A stretch of DNA of 64,000 nucleotides, from contig NZ_MNBL01000115.1 in NCBI RefSeq assembly GCF_001879695.1, positions 28,290-92,289 of the forward strand, in the 5' to 3' direction. This stretch comes from Nioella sediminis. Its GTDB lineage: Bacteria > Pseudomonadota > Alphaproteobacteria > Rhodobacterales > Rhodobacteraceae. The notes beneath the pieces were generated by a model that was given only the letters and a program-made list of their open reading frames with translations, ran no database searches and was not told the origin of the DNA. This document shows positions 43,591 to 51,828 of this stretch, piece by piece. The position numbers were made by a program, and so were the translations under genes. Within the stretch, counting starts at the first letter, position 1. The number at the start of each line of letters is the position of its first letter.

Positions 43591-43935
43591 ATGGACATGC
43601 AAATTCAGCCCAGGGGTCCGGTCCCCCCGCAGCCGGAACAGGTGGCGTTTCACCGGACGGAGCTTGGCGTTATCCTGGGCCTTTACGGGCGCATGGTGGC
43701 TGCCGGGGAATGGCGCGATTACGGGATATCCTGCCTGAGGGAGGTGGCGGTCTTTTCCGTCTTCCGGCGCACAGCGGAACATCCCATCTACCGGATCGAA
43801 AAGCGCCCGAAGCTGCGCGACCGGCAGGGGCAGTATTCCGTCATCGGCATGGACGGGCGCATTCTGAAACGCGGACACGACCTGAAAACCGTGCTGCGGG
43901 TGCTGGAACGCAAGCTGATCCGGGTGGTCGAATAG
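43591..43935 (+). CDS. DUF2794-family protein
   Basis: A 114-residue protein. The core VAVFSVFRRTAEHPIYRIEK, followed by RPKLRDRQGQYSVIG and ILKRGHDLKTVLRVL, is characteristic of DUF2794, a family confined to alphaproteobacteria. It is basic and probably cytoplasmic. Function unknown. ATG at 43591 (MDMQIQPRG) was chosen; longer upstream frames run through the structured spacer. Confidence 0.9.
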   Translation: MDMQIQPRGPVPPQPEQVAFHRTELGVILGLYGRMVAAGEWRDYGISCLREVAVFSVFRRTAEHPIYRIEKRPKLRDRQGQYSVIGMDGRILKRGHDLKTVLRVLERKLIRVVE

Positions 43936-43939
43936 CGCC

Positions 43940-44779
43940 TCAGCCGCCGGGTTTCAGAAACCTGCGCCGCGCCGTGATCGGGCCTTCGCCCTTGTCTTCG
44001 ATTCTTGCGGCCGCATCTTTCAGCGGCTCATAGGCCACGGCCATGTGGGTGGCATTGGCGTGCAGCAACATGCGCTCATTCGCCATGAAGCCCACATGCC
44101 CCTGCCAGAACACCAGATCGCCTCGCACGAAGGGTTCGCCGTGGTGCAGCTCTCGTCCCAACACCATCTGCTGATCGCTGTCGCGCGGGCAGTCGACGCC
44201 GCAGGCCAGCAGGGCCATCTGCACGAGGCCCGAACAGTCGATGCCCCACCGGCTGGGCCCGCCCCACAGGTAAGGCGACCCCAGGAACAGGTCCGCCACC
44301 CCGACCGGATCGCCAAAACGGGCGCGGATCGGTTGCAGATGCGGGCGCGGGATGAAATGGCCGGTGTGGATGCGGACATAGTCGTCGCGTTCCCCCACCA
44401 CCTTGACCTGAGAGCCGAAGAAAATGGCGACCTCGGGCGGGGCCTTGAGATCGGGCTTGGGGTAGAGATGCGTGGCGGGGGCCGTGATCCAGTGGGTCGG
44501 CTGCTCGGGCGAGGCCAGCGCGCCGGACAGCATGTAGCCCACCTGCCCGTCCCGTTCGGACTGCCCGAAGGCGAAGCCGTCATCGGTTTCGAGAACGTGA
44601 AAGACCTCGCCGAACAGCAACTGGCTGACCCGCTTGCCGCGCGGTTCGTCGGTGATGTTGGCCATGGGCTGCATCACCATCATGCGTCTGCCTTGCACGA
44701 ATTTCTCGGCCTCGACCTGCCCTTCAAGGCTGACATGCGCCACGCGGCCATTGGTGGGAGTGATGCGCGGATCAGTCAT
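43940..44779 (-). CDS. C40-family (NlpC/P60) cell-wall peptidase
   Basis: A 279-residue protein. Bacterial SH3-like segments occupy about residues 10-160 (QPMANITDEPRGKRVSQLLFG and ATHLYPKPDL). The NlpC/P60 domain follows: WGIDCSGLVQMALLACG carries the catalytic Cys, and GHVGFMANERMLLHANA the His. It likely cleaves gamma-D-Glu-DAP bonds in peptidoglycan fragments. No signal peptide is visible, suggesting action on recycled muropeptides in the cytoplasm. Its start overlaps the M17 gene by 8 bp. Confidence 0.9.
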   Translation of the reverse strand: MTDPRITPTNGRVAHVSLEGQVEAEKFVQGRRMMVMQPMANITDEPRGKRVSQLLFGEVFHVLETDDGFAFGQSERDGQVGYMLSGALASPEQPTHWITAPATHLYPKPDLKAPPEVAIFFGSQVKVVGERDDYVRIHTGHFIPRPHLQPIRARFGDPVGVADLFLGSPYLWGGPSRWGIDCSGLVQMALLACGVDCPRDSDQQMVLGRELHHGEPFVRGDLVFWQGHVGFMANERMLLHANATHMAVAYEPLKDAAARIEDKGEGPITARRRFLKPGG

Positions 44780-46166
44780 TGCTCAGAACCTCGGGCAGGG
44801 CGGCAAGGATCGCCCGCGCAGCCTGCCCGACGCCGCCCTTGGGCCGGGCGGGCGCGTCAGAGGGCTGCCAACCATAGATATCGAAATGACAGAAGCGCGG
44901 CACGTCCCCGGCGAAGCGCCGCAGGAACAGCGCGGCGGTGATTGACCCTGCAAAGCCCCCCTTCGGCGCATTGTCCAGATCGGCTATGCCGGGTTCGATC
45001 ATCGCCTCGTAAGGCATGTGGAAGGGCATCCGCCAGACCGGGTCCGCAACGCGAGTTGCAGAGTCGGCCAGCGCCCCGGCAAACGCGTCATCGTCGGTAT
45101 AGAACGGCGCGATGTCCGGGCCCACGGCAACCCGAGCAGCGCCGGTCAGGGTGGCCATGCAGATCAGCAGATCGGGGGGTGTTTCGCTGGCCAGCGCCAG
45201 CGCATCGGCCAGCACAAGCCGCCCCTCGGCATCGGTGTTGTTGATCTCGACCGTCAGGCCGTTGCGCGCGGTCAGGATGTCACCGGGGCGGAAGGCATTG
45301 CCCGCCACCGCGTTTTCCACCGCCGGAATCAGGACGCGCAGGCGCAGTGCCATGCCCGCCCCCATGATCATCCGCGCGAGGCCAAGGACCGTGGCCGATC
45401 CGCCCATGTCCTTCTTCATCAGGCCCATGGAGGCGCCGGGTTTGAGGTTCAGGCCACCGGTGTCGAAACAGACACCCTTGCCGACCAGCGTGACAAGCGG
45501 GCCGGTGCTGCCCCAGGTCATCTCGATCAGGCGCGGGTCCTGTGCGGCGGCGCGGCCAACGGCGTGGATCATCGGGAAATTGGCGGTCAGCAGGTCTTCG
45601 CCCCTGGTGACAGAGATCGACGCGCCGAATCCGTCCGCCAGCGCCCGCACCGCATCTTCCAGCTGATCCGGGCCCATATCGCTGGCCGGGGTGTTGATCA
45701 GGTCGCGGGTCAGTGCCTCGCCCGCTGCGATGTTTTCCAGTGCAGGGGCGTCCAGCCCCGCTGGCGCGACAAGCCGCGCCTTTGGCACGGGGGCGTTCTT
45801 GTAGCGGCCAAAGCGGTAGCCCGAGAGCAGCCAACCAAGCGCGGCCTCTTCCTGTTCCCCCTCGGACAACCCATCCGGCATCTGGTAGGTTCCCTCAGGC
45901 AACGCGGCCAGCGCCGCCCCGAGTGCAAAGCGCTTGCGGGCCCGTGCATCGGCGGTGCCGCGTCCAAGCAGCACATGGGCGATACCGCCATCCGCATCCG
46001 GTAGCAGACAGGTTTCCCCAAGACCTGCGGCAAAGCCGGTCGACCGCGCCCAGGCGGAGTGTGCGGCGGGCAGTCCCGCAAGCGAGTCATCCAGCGCATC
46101 GGGGTCGATACAGGTCACCGGGATCGCGCCGGGATCGGCGGGGGAAAAACGTCTGTCCATGGTCAT
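44772..46166 (-). CDS. M17-family leucyl aminopeptidase
   Basis: A 464-residue dinuclear metallo-aminopeptidase. VGKGVCFDTGGLNLKPGASM and NTDAEGRLVLADAL carry the Lys, Asp and Glu metal ligands and the catalytic Arg. The N-terminal ~150 residues are diverged from PepA, as in the second class of alphaproteobacterial M17 enzymes. Coupled by an 8-bp overlap to the C40 peptidase, so the two probably act on the same peptides, possibly from wall turnover. ATG at 46160 is an alternative start. Confidence 0.9.
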   Translation of the reverse strand: MTMDRRFSPADPGAIPVTCIDPDALDDSLAGLPAAHSAWARSTGFAAGLGETCLLPDADGGIAHVLLGRGTADARARKRFALGAALAALPEGTYQMPDGLSEGEQEEAALGWLLSGYRFGRYKNAPVPKARLVAPAGLDAPALENIAAGEALTRDLINTPASDMGPDQLEDAVRALADGFGASISVTRGEDLLTANFPMIHAVGRAAAQDPRLIEMTWGSTGPLVTLVGKGVCFDTGGLNLKPGASMGLMKKDMGGSATVLGLARMIMGAGMALRLRVLIPAVENAVAGNAFRPGDILTARNGLTVEINNTDAEGRLVLADALALASETPPDLLICMATLTGAARVAVGPDIAPFYTDDDAFAGALADSATRVADPVWRMPFHMPYEAMIEPGIADLDNAPKGGFAGSITAALFLRRFAGDVPRFCHFDIYGWQPSDAPARPKGGVGQAARAILAALPEVLSND

Positions 46167-46223
46167 CCGTCACAAAAAAGGCTGGCGACAACCTAACGTG
46201 ACGGGCTGTGTCTGCAAGGTTGA

Positions 46224-46601
46224 TCAGCCGGTTACATCCTCCAGATCCCAGATTGCATGGATGGATCTTTCGCCGACCCGCAGCAAACGGGCATGGGTGG
46301 CGGCCAGGGCCACCGGATCGCCGCTGCCGATACAGGCCAGCACATCGCGGGCCACCCGTGCCAGTGTTGCCATGCCGATCCGGTCCGAGGCTGCGGCCAG
46401 ATTGCGGACCGGGCGCAGCAAATCGGCCCCGACCGGATGCAGGCACCGGATATTCTGAAGATGCAGATTGATCGCCTGCAACGCGCTGGCAACTTCATGC
46501 TCTGCGCGGATTTCCCCGATTTCGTCACAAAGGAGTTCCAGCCGTTCGGGATTGAACCGCGCGGGTTCTTCCGGCCGCAGCCTGCTTACATCCTGCTCCA
46601 T
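46224..46601 (-). CDS. small helical protein of unknown function
   Basis: A 125-residue, mostly helical, cytoplasmic protein: RFNPERLELLCDEIGEIRAEHE, LQNIRCLHPVG, ATLARVARDVLACIGSG and LLRVGERSIHAIWDLED. The layout is loosely like a histidine-phosphotransfer helical bundle, but no phospho-acceptor motif is visible, so no function is assigned. ATG at 46601 follows GGAG. Divergent from the carbonic anhydrase gene. Confidence 0.65.
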   Translation of the reverse strand: MEQDVSRLRPEEPARFNPERLELLCDEIGEIRAEHEVASALQAINLHLQNIRCLHPVGADLLRPVRNLAAASDRIGMATLARVARDVLACIGSGDPVALAATHARLLRVGERSIHAIWDLEDVTG

Positions 46602-46742
46602 CACTCACTCCACTTCCGCCCCCACGGATAGGGGGACTGTGCCCCGGCTTGCTGAAGAAACCGTTAGGCCCGCGACCAAAAAAACCTCGAACTTTCGGGG
46701 AATGCAGCCTATCAGGGTCGACGCGACGACAGAGGACGCTAG

Positions 46743-47393
46743 ATGAAATACGTTTCCCCCCTGCCGACATACCTGACACGGCGCTACCACAGCTGGAAAG
46801 CAACCGAATTTTCCGAGAACCAGGCCTGGTTTCGCCGCCTTGCAGAGGAAGGCCAGCGCCCCCGCGCCATGGTGATCTCCTGCTGCGACAGCCGGGTTCA
46901 TGTCACCTCGATCTTCGGGGCTGAATCGGGCGAGTTCTTCATTCACCGCAACATCGCCAACCTGGTGCCGCCCTATGCGCCCGACGGCGATCACCACGGC
47001 ACATCGGCGGCGGTGGAATATGCGGTCACGGCGCTGAAGGTCGCCAACATCATGGTTCTGGGCCATTCCAATTGCGGCGGCGTGAATGGCTGCATCCAGA
47101 TGGTATCGGGCAACGCGCCCGAGCTTGAGCAGCCCACCAGTTTCGTGGGCCGCTGGATGGATATCCTGCGTCCGGCTTGTGAAGAGACCGCTGACATCAC
47201 CGATGAACAGGAACGGCAAAAGGTGCTGGAACAGCGCTCGGTGCTGGTGTCTCTGGCCAACCTGATGACCTTTCCCTTCGTGTCGGAGGCCGTCGAGGAC
47301 GGGCGGCTCAGCCTGCACGGGTTGTGGAATGAAATCGCGTCCGGGGCCTTGGAAATGTACGATCCCGGCACTAATTCCTTCGTAAAAGTGTAG
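46743..47393 (+). CDS. beta-class carbonic anhydrase
   Basis: A 216-residue zinc enzyme interconverting CO2 and bicarbonate. Zinc ligands Cys47, His108 and Cys111 lie in SCCDSRVHV and GHSNCGGVNGC; Asp49-Arg51 form the catalytic dyad. HRNIANLVPP and HHGTSAAVEYAV are conserved. Typical length. It lies directly upstream of an SbtA-like permease (57 bp), forming a bicarbonate module. Confidence 0.95.
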   Translation: MKYVSPLPTYLTRRYHSWKATEFSENQAWFRRLAEEGQRPRAMVISCCDSRVHVTSIFGAESGEFFIHRNIANLVPPYAPDGDHHGTSAAVEYAVTALKVANIMVLGHSNCGGVNGCIQMVSGNAPELEQPTSFVGRWMDILRPACEETADITDEQERQKVLEQRSVLVSLANLMTFPFVSEAVEDGRLSLHGLWNEIASGALEMYDPGTNSFVKV

Positions 47394-47449
47394 GGAATTT
47401 CGGAACCGTTCTGCGGCCTCTGAACAGCCCGTCGGAATGTGGGGACGAC

Positions 47450-48436
47450 ATGGACCAGATACTTTCGCTGGCGGCAGAGAACCTGCTGTCGCCCATCATC
47501 CTCTTTTTCGTGCTTGGATTCGCTGCCGCCTATGCGAAATCCGATCTGACGGTGCCAGAGGCCGTGGCCAAGGCCATGTCGCTCTATCTGCTGTTCGCCA
47601 TCGGCTTCAAGGGCGGGGCCAGTGTGGCGTCGCACGGGGTGGACACGGCGCTGATCCTGTCTTTGGTGGCGGGCGTGGTGTTGTCCTTCGTTTTGCCGTT
47701 GGTCGCCTTCGCCTTGCTGCGCGTCATGTCGGGGCTGGACGTCACCAACGCCGCCGCCGTCGCTGCGCATTACGGCTCGATCTCTATCGTGACCTTCGTG
47801 GCAGGCACCTCGGTGCTCGATTCTGCGGGGCTGGCGGGCGAGGGCTTCATGGTCGCCGTTGCCGCCGCGATGGAGGCGCCCGCCATCCTTGCCGCGCTGT
47901 GGCTGATCGCGCGCTACGGGGACAAATCGAACAGCGAAGAGATGGATGGCGAGCTGCTGCGGGAAATCCTGCTCAATGGCTCCATCGTGCTGCTGATCGG
48001 GTCGTTCCTGATCGGCGCGATCACCGGGGCGGACGGGCTGGCCCGGATCGAGAGCTTCATCGTTGCGCCCTTCCAAGGTGTGCTCTGCCTTTTCCTTCTT
48101 GATATGGGGCTGGTTGCGGGGCGCGGTCTGCGTAGTGCGGCGGGGGTTCTGCGGCCCGGCCTGCTGGCCTTCGGGATCGTCATGCCGCTGGTGGGCAGTC
48201 TCTTTGGCCTTGCCGCAGGGATGCTGATCGGCCTGTCGGCGGGGGGCGTGGCGCTGTTCATGGTGCTGTCGGCCTCGGCCTCTTACATCGCGGTGCCGGC
48301 GGCCATGCGCGTGGCTCTGCCAGAGGCGAATCCGTCGATCTACCTGACGCTGTCGCTTGGCGTCACCTTCCCCTTCAACCTGACCCTGGGCATTCCGATC
48401 TACCTGGCCATTGCCCGCACCGTGACCGGAGGCTGA
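47450..48436 (+). CDS. sbtA: SbtA-like sodium-dependent bicarbonate permease
   Basis: A 328-residue membrane protein with about ten helices in two inverted repeats. DLTVPEAVAKAMSLYLLFAIGFKGG and ALPEANPSIYLTLSLGVTFPFNL mark the SbtA family. It is followed 3 bp later by a PII-like gene, the classic partner that gates SbtA. Together with the carbonic anhydrase it forms a complete uptake-and-hydration set. The gene symbol is by family. Confidence 0.9.
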   Translation: MDQILSLAAENLLSPIILFFVLGFAAAYAKSDLTVPEAVAKAMSLYLLFAIGFKGGASVASHGVDTALILSLVAGVVLSFVLPLVAFALLRVMSGLDVTNAAAVAAHYGSISIVTFVAGTSVLDSAGLAGEGFMVAVAAAMEAPAILAALWLIARYGDKSNSEEMDGELLREILLNGSIVLLIGSFLIGAITGADGLARIESFIVAPFQGVLCLFLLDMGLVAGRGLRSAAGVLRPGLLAFGIVMPLVGSLFGLAAGMLIGLSAGGVALFMVLSASASYIAVPAAMRVALPEANPSIYLTLSLGVTFPFNLTLGIPIYLAIARTVTGG

Positions 48437-48439
48437 CCC

Positions 48440-48751
48440 ATGCAGACCCACAAGGCAAAACGTGTCGAGATCATCATCGAATCGATGATGGAACGCCGCC
48501 TGACCGAGGCGCTGCGCAAGGCGGATGTGACGGGTTACACCATCCTGCCCGTCAAGGGCGGGTCGGGCCGGTCAGGGGAGTGGAGCCGCGCGGGCCAAGT
48601 CAGCCGGGCGGGCGGGATGCTGGCCGTTGTCTGCATCATCAAACCAGACCGGCTTGACGCGCTGCTGGAAGCGGCCTTTGCCGTGGTGGAGCGTCATATC
48701 GGCGTGGTCAGCGTCACCGACTGCGAGGTGCTGCGGGCCGAGCGGTTCTGA
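48440..48751 (+). CDS. SbtB-like PII-family regulator
   Basis: A 103-residue PII-fold protein: KRVEIIIESMMERRLTEALRK, GYTILPVKGG and a T-loop (SGRSGEWSRAGQVS), then RAGGMLAVVCIIKPD and ERHIGVVSVTDCEVLRAE. It lacks the uridylylated Tyr of GlnB. SbtB proteins bind adenine nucleotides and block or adjust the adjacent SbtA. Three bases separate it from sbtA. Confidence 0.85.
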   Translation: MQTHKAKRVEIIIESMMERRLTEALRKADVTGYTILPVKGGSGRSGEWSRAGQVSRAGGMLAVVCIIKPDRLDALLEAAFAVVERHIGVVSVTDCEVLRAERF

Positions 48752-48767
48752 CACCCGGCCCCGTCCC

Positions 48768-50393
48768 TCACGGACGCCAGTAAAGGTCGTAGCCCTCGGG
48801 CCAGGACATATCAGCCTCCATCCGGATGGTGCGGGTTTCGCCCGCACCGACGGTCAGATCCCAGGCATGGATACCGCGCCGACCGTCGAGGTTTTCGACG
48901 CTTGGCGCAATCGACAGGGTCAGGTCCAGTTCCAGATCCTCCTGTTCCGTGTATGGCACGGCGTAGAGGATGCGCACATCTTCGGGCTGGTCCGAGACAT
49001 TGGTCACGCCAAATTCCACCACCTGCCGCTGCACGTTGGACCGGTTGAAAAACCCCTCGTCGCCCTCATTCCGCGACAGATCCCGCCAGAACAGTTGCAG
49101 GTGATCCACAGATCCGAAGGGCAGTTCCAGTTCGCCACCGGGGGGGACGGTGTCCAGATACAAATCCGACAGGAAAGCGGCGTCACGATAGACGGCCATG
49201 TCGCCGGGGATCAGCGGTTGGCCGGTCGTGTTCTCGGCCCGCGCGATCAGGAAGGCGGTGTCGTCATGGCGGGGATTGGCCTCGATGGTGATCTCCGGGT
49301 CGAAGCTGAGCGTATCGAAGGGCACCAGCGTGTCCTCGCCCTCGCTAAGGGTTTGGGGGGTGGCGACTGTGGCGTTGAAGGACAGGCCGAAACTGTCGAA
49401 TGAGGCGCTGTCCTCTGACACGACCACGGGTTCCATCACCGGCGCGACAAAGGCCCCGCCTGCGATCCGATCCTGGAAGATCTCTGGCGGGCGTTCTTCT
49501 TCGATCCGCGCAGGCGAGGGCCAGACGCCCGTCATGTCCAGCACCTGCCCCCATTCCTCGCCTGACAGGGTCAGGGCGACCCCTTCCCACCGGTCTGGCA
49601 GGACGCTTTCCAACCGTGCAGTTCGGTCTAGCGACAATGTGTTTTCAACCGTCGACAGGCGCGCGGTGTAGCTCATGTTCCAGCCGAAGCCGCTTAACGT
49701 ATGGGTGAGGACAACAGGCAGTTCTGCATCGGCCGAAACCGCAACCGGAATGGCAAGCGCAATGCTGTCTGCACCAAGCGGGTAAAGCGCGCGCAGCTCT
49801 GCCTCTGCTTCACTCAACTCAAACTGAAGATCGGCGATCACCATGATCTGTTCATCCTGCTGGCGTTCGCCTTCGAACAGCTCCGTGACCAGCCCCTCCA
49901 TCTGCTGGCCAAGCTCGCTCATCACCGCGCCGATTTCATCCGGGGCCGTCACCTCGCCCGAGGCGCTGGAGGCGTAGCTTTCCAGATAGCGACGTTGCAG
50001 GGCAATCGTGCCAAGACCCGCTTCGATATGGGCAAGCTGATCCTCTGCCTCTTCGATCTCGGCCTCCAGCGCCTCGATCCGGGCGCGCAGGGCGGCCTGT
50101 GCAGGCGTGTCGAACTGGCCGTCCTCGAAACCGGGGGCCAATTCCAGACGCACCGGGCCAAGCGGGGTGCCGTCCGACAGCGCGGCGCTGACGACACCGG
50201 CATCCTGCATATAGGACGGGACCGGCACCAGCAGCCGATGTGCGCCTGCGGGGACGGTCACCGTTGCTTGACGCGTCACCTCGGCCGCGCCGCCATAGAT
50301 CGTGGCGTGGGTCACGTCGGCGCGCAGGGGGATGTCGTCGGCATGGGCCATGCCCGCCGTCAGAACGCTAATCGCAAATACATGAAATTTCAT
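48768..50393 (-). CDS. DUF4139 (mucoidy-inhibitor MuiA-like) exported protein
   Basis: A 541-residue protein with a signal peptide (MKFHVFAISVLTAGMAHA). A beta N-terminus (VTHATIYGGAAEVTRQ) and a coiled coil of about residues 90-215 (ARIEALEAEIEEAEDQLAHIE) precede a C-terminal DUF4139 beta-sandwich (GWNMSYTARLSTVENTLSL, then GWEGVALTLSGEEWG-like region and HLQLFWRDLSRNEGDEGFF). Function unknown; possibly an adhesin or surface-layer component. The SD GGAGGG lies within a hairpin that also ends asd. Confidence 0.88.
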   Translation of the reverse strand: MKFHVFAISVLTAGMAHADDIPLRADVTHATIYGGAAEVTRQATVTVPAGAHRLLVPVPSYMQDAGVVSAALSDGTPLGPVRLELAPGFEDGQFDTPAQAALRARIEALEAEIEEAEDQLAHIEAGLGTIALQRRYLESYASSASGEVTAPDEIGAVMSELGQQMEGLVTELFEGERQQDEQIMVIADLQFELSEAEAELRALYPLGADSIALAIPVAVSADAELPVVLTHTLSGFGWNMSYTARLSTVENTLSLDRTARLESVLPDRWEGVALTLSGEEWGQVLDMTGVWPSPARIEEERPPEIFQDRIAGGAFVAPVMEPVVVSEDSASFDSFGLSFNATVATPQTLSEGEDTLVPFDTLSFDPEITIEANPRHDDTAFLIARAENTTGQPLIPGDMAVYRDAAFLSDLYLDTVPPGGELELPFGSVDHLQLFWRDLSRNEGDEGFFNRSNVQRQVVEFGVTNVSDQPEDVRILYAVPYTEQEDLELDLTLSIAPSVENLDGRRGIHAWDLTVGAGETRTIRMEADMSWPEGYDLYWRP

Positions 50394-50397
50394 TGAA

Positions 50398-50430
50398 AAA
50401 CCCTCCAAGCAGGTTGTGCGAGGAGGGTTT
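50398..50430 (-). terminator. asd terminator overlapping the DUF4139 ribosome-binding site
   Basis: On the reverse strand AAACCCTCC (50422-50430) pairs with GGAGGGTTT (50398-50406), followed by TT and CA then the ATG of the DUF4139 gene (50393). The right arm contains GGAGGG, the only good Shine-Dalgarno for that gene. One hairpin thus can end asd transcription and hide the next ribosome-binding site. Confidence 0.7.
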
Positions 50431-50465
50431 ATCTTCTTTGTCGAGTCGTCAAGCGGCCTTTCGGC

Positions 50466-51488
50466 TCAGCCCTTTTTCAGCACCCGATTGCCGAGCGTTT
50501 CGGCGATCTGCACCGCATTTAGCGCCGCGCCCTTGCGCAGGTTGTCGGACACGCACCACAGGTTGATGCCGTTTTCTATGGTGCTGTCCTGACGGATGCG
50601 GCTGATGAAAGTGGCGTAATCGCCCACGCATTCCACCGGCGTCACGTAGCCACCGGCCTCGCGCTTGTCGACCACCAGGATACCCGGCGCCTCGCGCAGG
50701 ATATCGCGGACCTCGTCTTCGTCGATGAACTCTTCGAACTCGATGTTGATCGCTTCGGAATGGCCCACGAAAACCGGCACCCGCACGCAGGTTGCCGTGA
50801 CCTTGATCGAGGGGTCCACGATCTTCTTGGTTTCGGCCACCATCTTCCATTCTTCCTTGGTCGAACCGTCTTCCATGAAGACGTCGATATGGGGAATCAC
50901 GTTGAAGGCGATCTGCTTGGGGTAGACCTTGGGGGCCACTTCCTGACCCGGAACATACATGCCCTTGGTCTGGTCCCACAGCTCGTCGATCGCGTCCTTG
51001 CCGGTGCCGGAAACCGACTGGTAGGTGCTGACCACCACCCGCTTGATCCGCGCACGGTCATGCAGCGGCTTCAGCGCCACCACCATCTGCGCGGTCGAGC
51101 AGTTGGGATTCGCGATGATGTTCTTCTTTGCATAGCCATCAACGGCCTCGGGGTTCACCTCGGGCACGACCAGCGGAATATCCGGGTCGTAGCGGTAGAG
51201 CGAGCTGTTATCGATGACGATGCAACCCGCCTTGGCGGCCTTGGGGGCATATTGCTTGGTCGCGTCCGAGCCAATGGCGAAGAGCGCAATGTCCCACCCG
51301 GTGAAATCGAATGTATCCAGATCCTGGGTTTTCAGTGTGGTGTCACCGAAGCTGCACTCGGTCCCAAGCGAACGGCGCGATGCCAGTGCGGCGATCTCAT
51401 CCACCGGGAACTGGCGCTCGGCCAGGATGTTCAGCATTTCGCGGCCCACGTTACCCGTGGCGCCGACAACGGCAACTTTGTAGCCCAT
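50466..51488 (-). CDS. asd: aspartate-semialdehyde dehydrogenase
   Basis: A 340-residue enzyme reducing aspartyl phosphate to aspartate semialdehyde, the branch point for lysine/DAP, threonine and methionine. VVGATGNVGREML binds NADPH; the catalytic Cys is in NPNCSTAQM near residue 132, with YQSVSGTGKDAIDELW after it. GHSEAINIEFEE and DLHVFCS-like helper segments complete the fold. ATG at 51488 follows GAGGACA. It supplies the pathway of dapD and dapE. Confidence 0.97.
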   Translation of the reverse strand: MGYKVAVVGATGNVGREMLNILAERQFPVDEIAALASRRSLGTECSFGDTTLKTQDLDTFDFTGWDIALFAIGSDATKQYAPKAAKAGCIVIDNSSLYRYDPDIPLVVPEVNPEAVDGYAKKNIIANPNCSTAQMVVALKPLHDRARIKRVVVSTYQSVSGTGKDAIDELWDQTKGMYVPGQEVAPKVYPKQIAFNVIPHIDVFMEDGSTKEEWKMVAETKKIVDPSIKVTATCVRVPVFVGHSEAINIEFEEFIDEDEVRDILREAPGILVVDKREAGGYVTPVECVGDYATFISRIRQDSTIENGINLWCVSDNLRKGAALNAVQIAETLGNRVLKKG

Positions 51489-51828
51489 GATTTTGTCCTC
51501 TTGGTTGGGAACAGCGCGCCACATACCGCAAGCCCGAGGGAATCAAAAGGGGCAACAGGCTTGACTTATGCTGCAATTGCGAACATGTGACACCCGTGCC
51601 CTTTGGCCGCGTGAGCCGAACGCCCCATTGCGACCCTGTCGCACCTCGCGTTCACGGCACGAAAGAATTCCCAGTCCCCATCACGCAGGGTCTGACGGTC
51701 AGGCCGGTTTCCCGGGATACGCCCGGGGGTCAGAGCGCCCGACCGCACCCTACGCCGCCCCCGGCTTCCGGGGGTATGACCTATTTTGACCCCGCGCGCG
51801 ACGAAACGCGCCGGAGGAAAGGAAACAC
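51489..51828. other. 340-bp divergent spacer with a GC-rich hairpin
   Basis: No supported gene. CCCCCGG (51758-51764) pairs with CCGGGGG (51768-51774) around CTT, followed by TATGACC; this resembles the common Rhodobacterales CCGGGGTATT-type hairpin also seen near 59.6 kb. Short open frames are shadows. The region carries the promoters of asd and the helicase gene, which probably has a long 5' leader. Confidence 0.5.
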
